A stretch of DNA of 64,000 bases from Mycolicibacterium parafortuitum. GTDB lineage: Bacteria; Actinomycetota; Actinomycetes; Mycobacteriales; Mycobacteriaceae. Positions 63,518-64,000 of the stretch are shown here, piece by piece. How positions within the stretch are numbered: the stretch's first letter is position 1; each line of letters starts with the position of its first letter. The stretch is from the NCBI RefSeq assembly GCF_010725485.1, contig NZ_AP022598.1, positions 620,001-684,000 of the forward strand. Direction: 5' to 3'. A program made the position numbers and the translations under genes. The notes beneath the pieces were generated by a model. It did no database searches. It saw only the letters and a program-made list of their open reading frames with translations, and was not told where the DNA came from.

Positions 63518-64000
63518 TCAGCCGGGAAGCGAGTTGCTGAGGCGTTCGGCGGCGGCCAGGTAGTCCTCGATGAACTCGCGCACCACCTCGCGGGCCGGCT
63601 TGACCTTGTTCATCAGCCCGACGCCCTGTCCGACGAAGTACGTCGCGAGCGCCTGCGCACCTTCGTGGCCCTGCGAGGCCAGCACGTCGATGCGGCGGAT
63701 CACCGGCTCGCACAGCATCGACTGCAGCGGAAGCGGAAGCGGCTGCCTGCCATCCTTGGCGGGCAGCCACGCGTCGGTCCACTCCGAGCGCAGCTGCCGC
63801 GACGGCTTGCCGGTACGCCCGGCCGAGCGCACGGTGTCGCGCGACGACGCGGCCAGCATCTTCGCGACGGTGTGCGGTGCGGTCTCGGCCTCCTCGGTGG
63901 TCAGCCACACCGAACCCGTCCACGCGCCCGCCGCGCCGATCGCGACCATGCCCGCCATCTGGCGCCCGGTCACGATGCCGCCCGCGGCCAGCACCGGGGT
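63518..64000 (-). CDS. Nitronate monooxygenase-like flavoprotein, 5'-truncated
   Basis: The C-terminal 160 residues of a 2-nitropropane-dioxygenase/nitronate-monooxygenase TIM-barrel enzyme. LAAGGIVTGRQMAGMVAIGAAGAWTGSVWL is the FMN phosphate-binding end of the barrel. The helical tail SEWTDAWLPAKDG and YFVGQGVGLMNKVKPA is usual for the family. The start lies beyond the window. Convergent with the kinase gene. Substrate unknown; FMN-dependent oxidation is expected. Confidence 0.85.
   Translation of the reverse strand, partial: TPVLAAGGIVTGRQMAGMVAIGAAGAWTGSVWLTTEEAETAPHTVAKMLAASSRDTVRSAGRTGKPSRQLRSEWTDAWLPAKDGRQPLPLPLQSMLCEPVIRRIDVLASQGHEGAQALATYFVGQGVGLMNKVKPAREVVREFIEDYLAAAERLSNSLPG

Overview
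The window is high-GC actinobacterial DNA, and its gene order points to a Mycobacterium or Mycolicibacterium. The core follows the M. tuberculosis segment around Rv0542c-Rv0564c: gpsA, htpX, grcC1, menJ, menG, mgtA, a DUF3592 protein, menD, bpoC, menC, a fadD8-like gene, menB, an SDR, a glyoxalase-fold protein, pitA with its small neighbours, and menE. There is also a complete mce operon. Large accessory blocks are inserted into this core. I saw no rRNA, tRNA, insertion sequence, integrase or CRISPR array.

Bases 1-10071: the end of gpsA, then an Lrp/AsnC regulator facing a tightly overlapping operon of two PotB/PotC-type permeases, a Tat lipoprotein binding protein, an M24 creatinase-fold protein and a YtcJ-type amidohydrolase. 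No ATPase gene is present. Two tandem secreted paralogues, htpX and grcC1 follow. Bases 10072-16700: menJ, small conserved proteins, a decayed HTH gene, an HSL-type esterase, menG, an SDR and an LCM-type methyltransferase. Bases 16693-19869: a four-gene membrane operon (two sister multi-pass proteins plus orphan oxidase subunit III- and IV-like proteins) faces a TetR gene. Near-identical dyads lie beside both starts.

Bases 19873-29133: mgtA, a thioredoxin-fold lipoprotein, DUF3592, menD, bpoC, a DUF559 protein, a DJ-1/GlxA pair, menC and two SMR transporter genes. The SMR pair is preceded by a sequence that fits a guanidine-III riboswitch, so it is probably a guanidinium exporter. Bases 29225-45028: an acyl-CoA synthetase, TetR plus DUF2236, then a yrbEAB-mceABCDEF operon with three accessory genes. 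A double-TetR Mce3R-like regulator lies upstream, and a possible short leader ORF precedes yrbEA.

Bases 45339-64000: a fadD8-like gene with a KstR-type operator match, GntR plus an MFS exporter, and a four-gene translationally coupled cluster (GT2, acyl-CoA dehydrogenase-like, PIG-L deacetylase, NodS-like methyltransferase). Then come HAD, a Ddn-like F420 enzyme, menB, SDR, an acyl-CoA synthetase and a VOC protein. pitA is flanked by two DUF3349 paralogues and a PHO-box-like repeat. menE, a PPOX protein, a two-component pair and a partial nitronate monooxygenase complete the window.

The menaquinone genes (menB, C, D, E, G, J and the polyprenyl synthase) make one respiratory-quinone pathway spread across the window. 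Two families of intergenic palindromic repeats, two copies each, lie between genes. The most novel-looking units are the GT2/ACAD/PIG-L/NodS-like cluster and the orphan oxidase-subunit operon.
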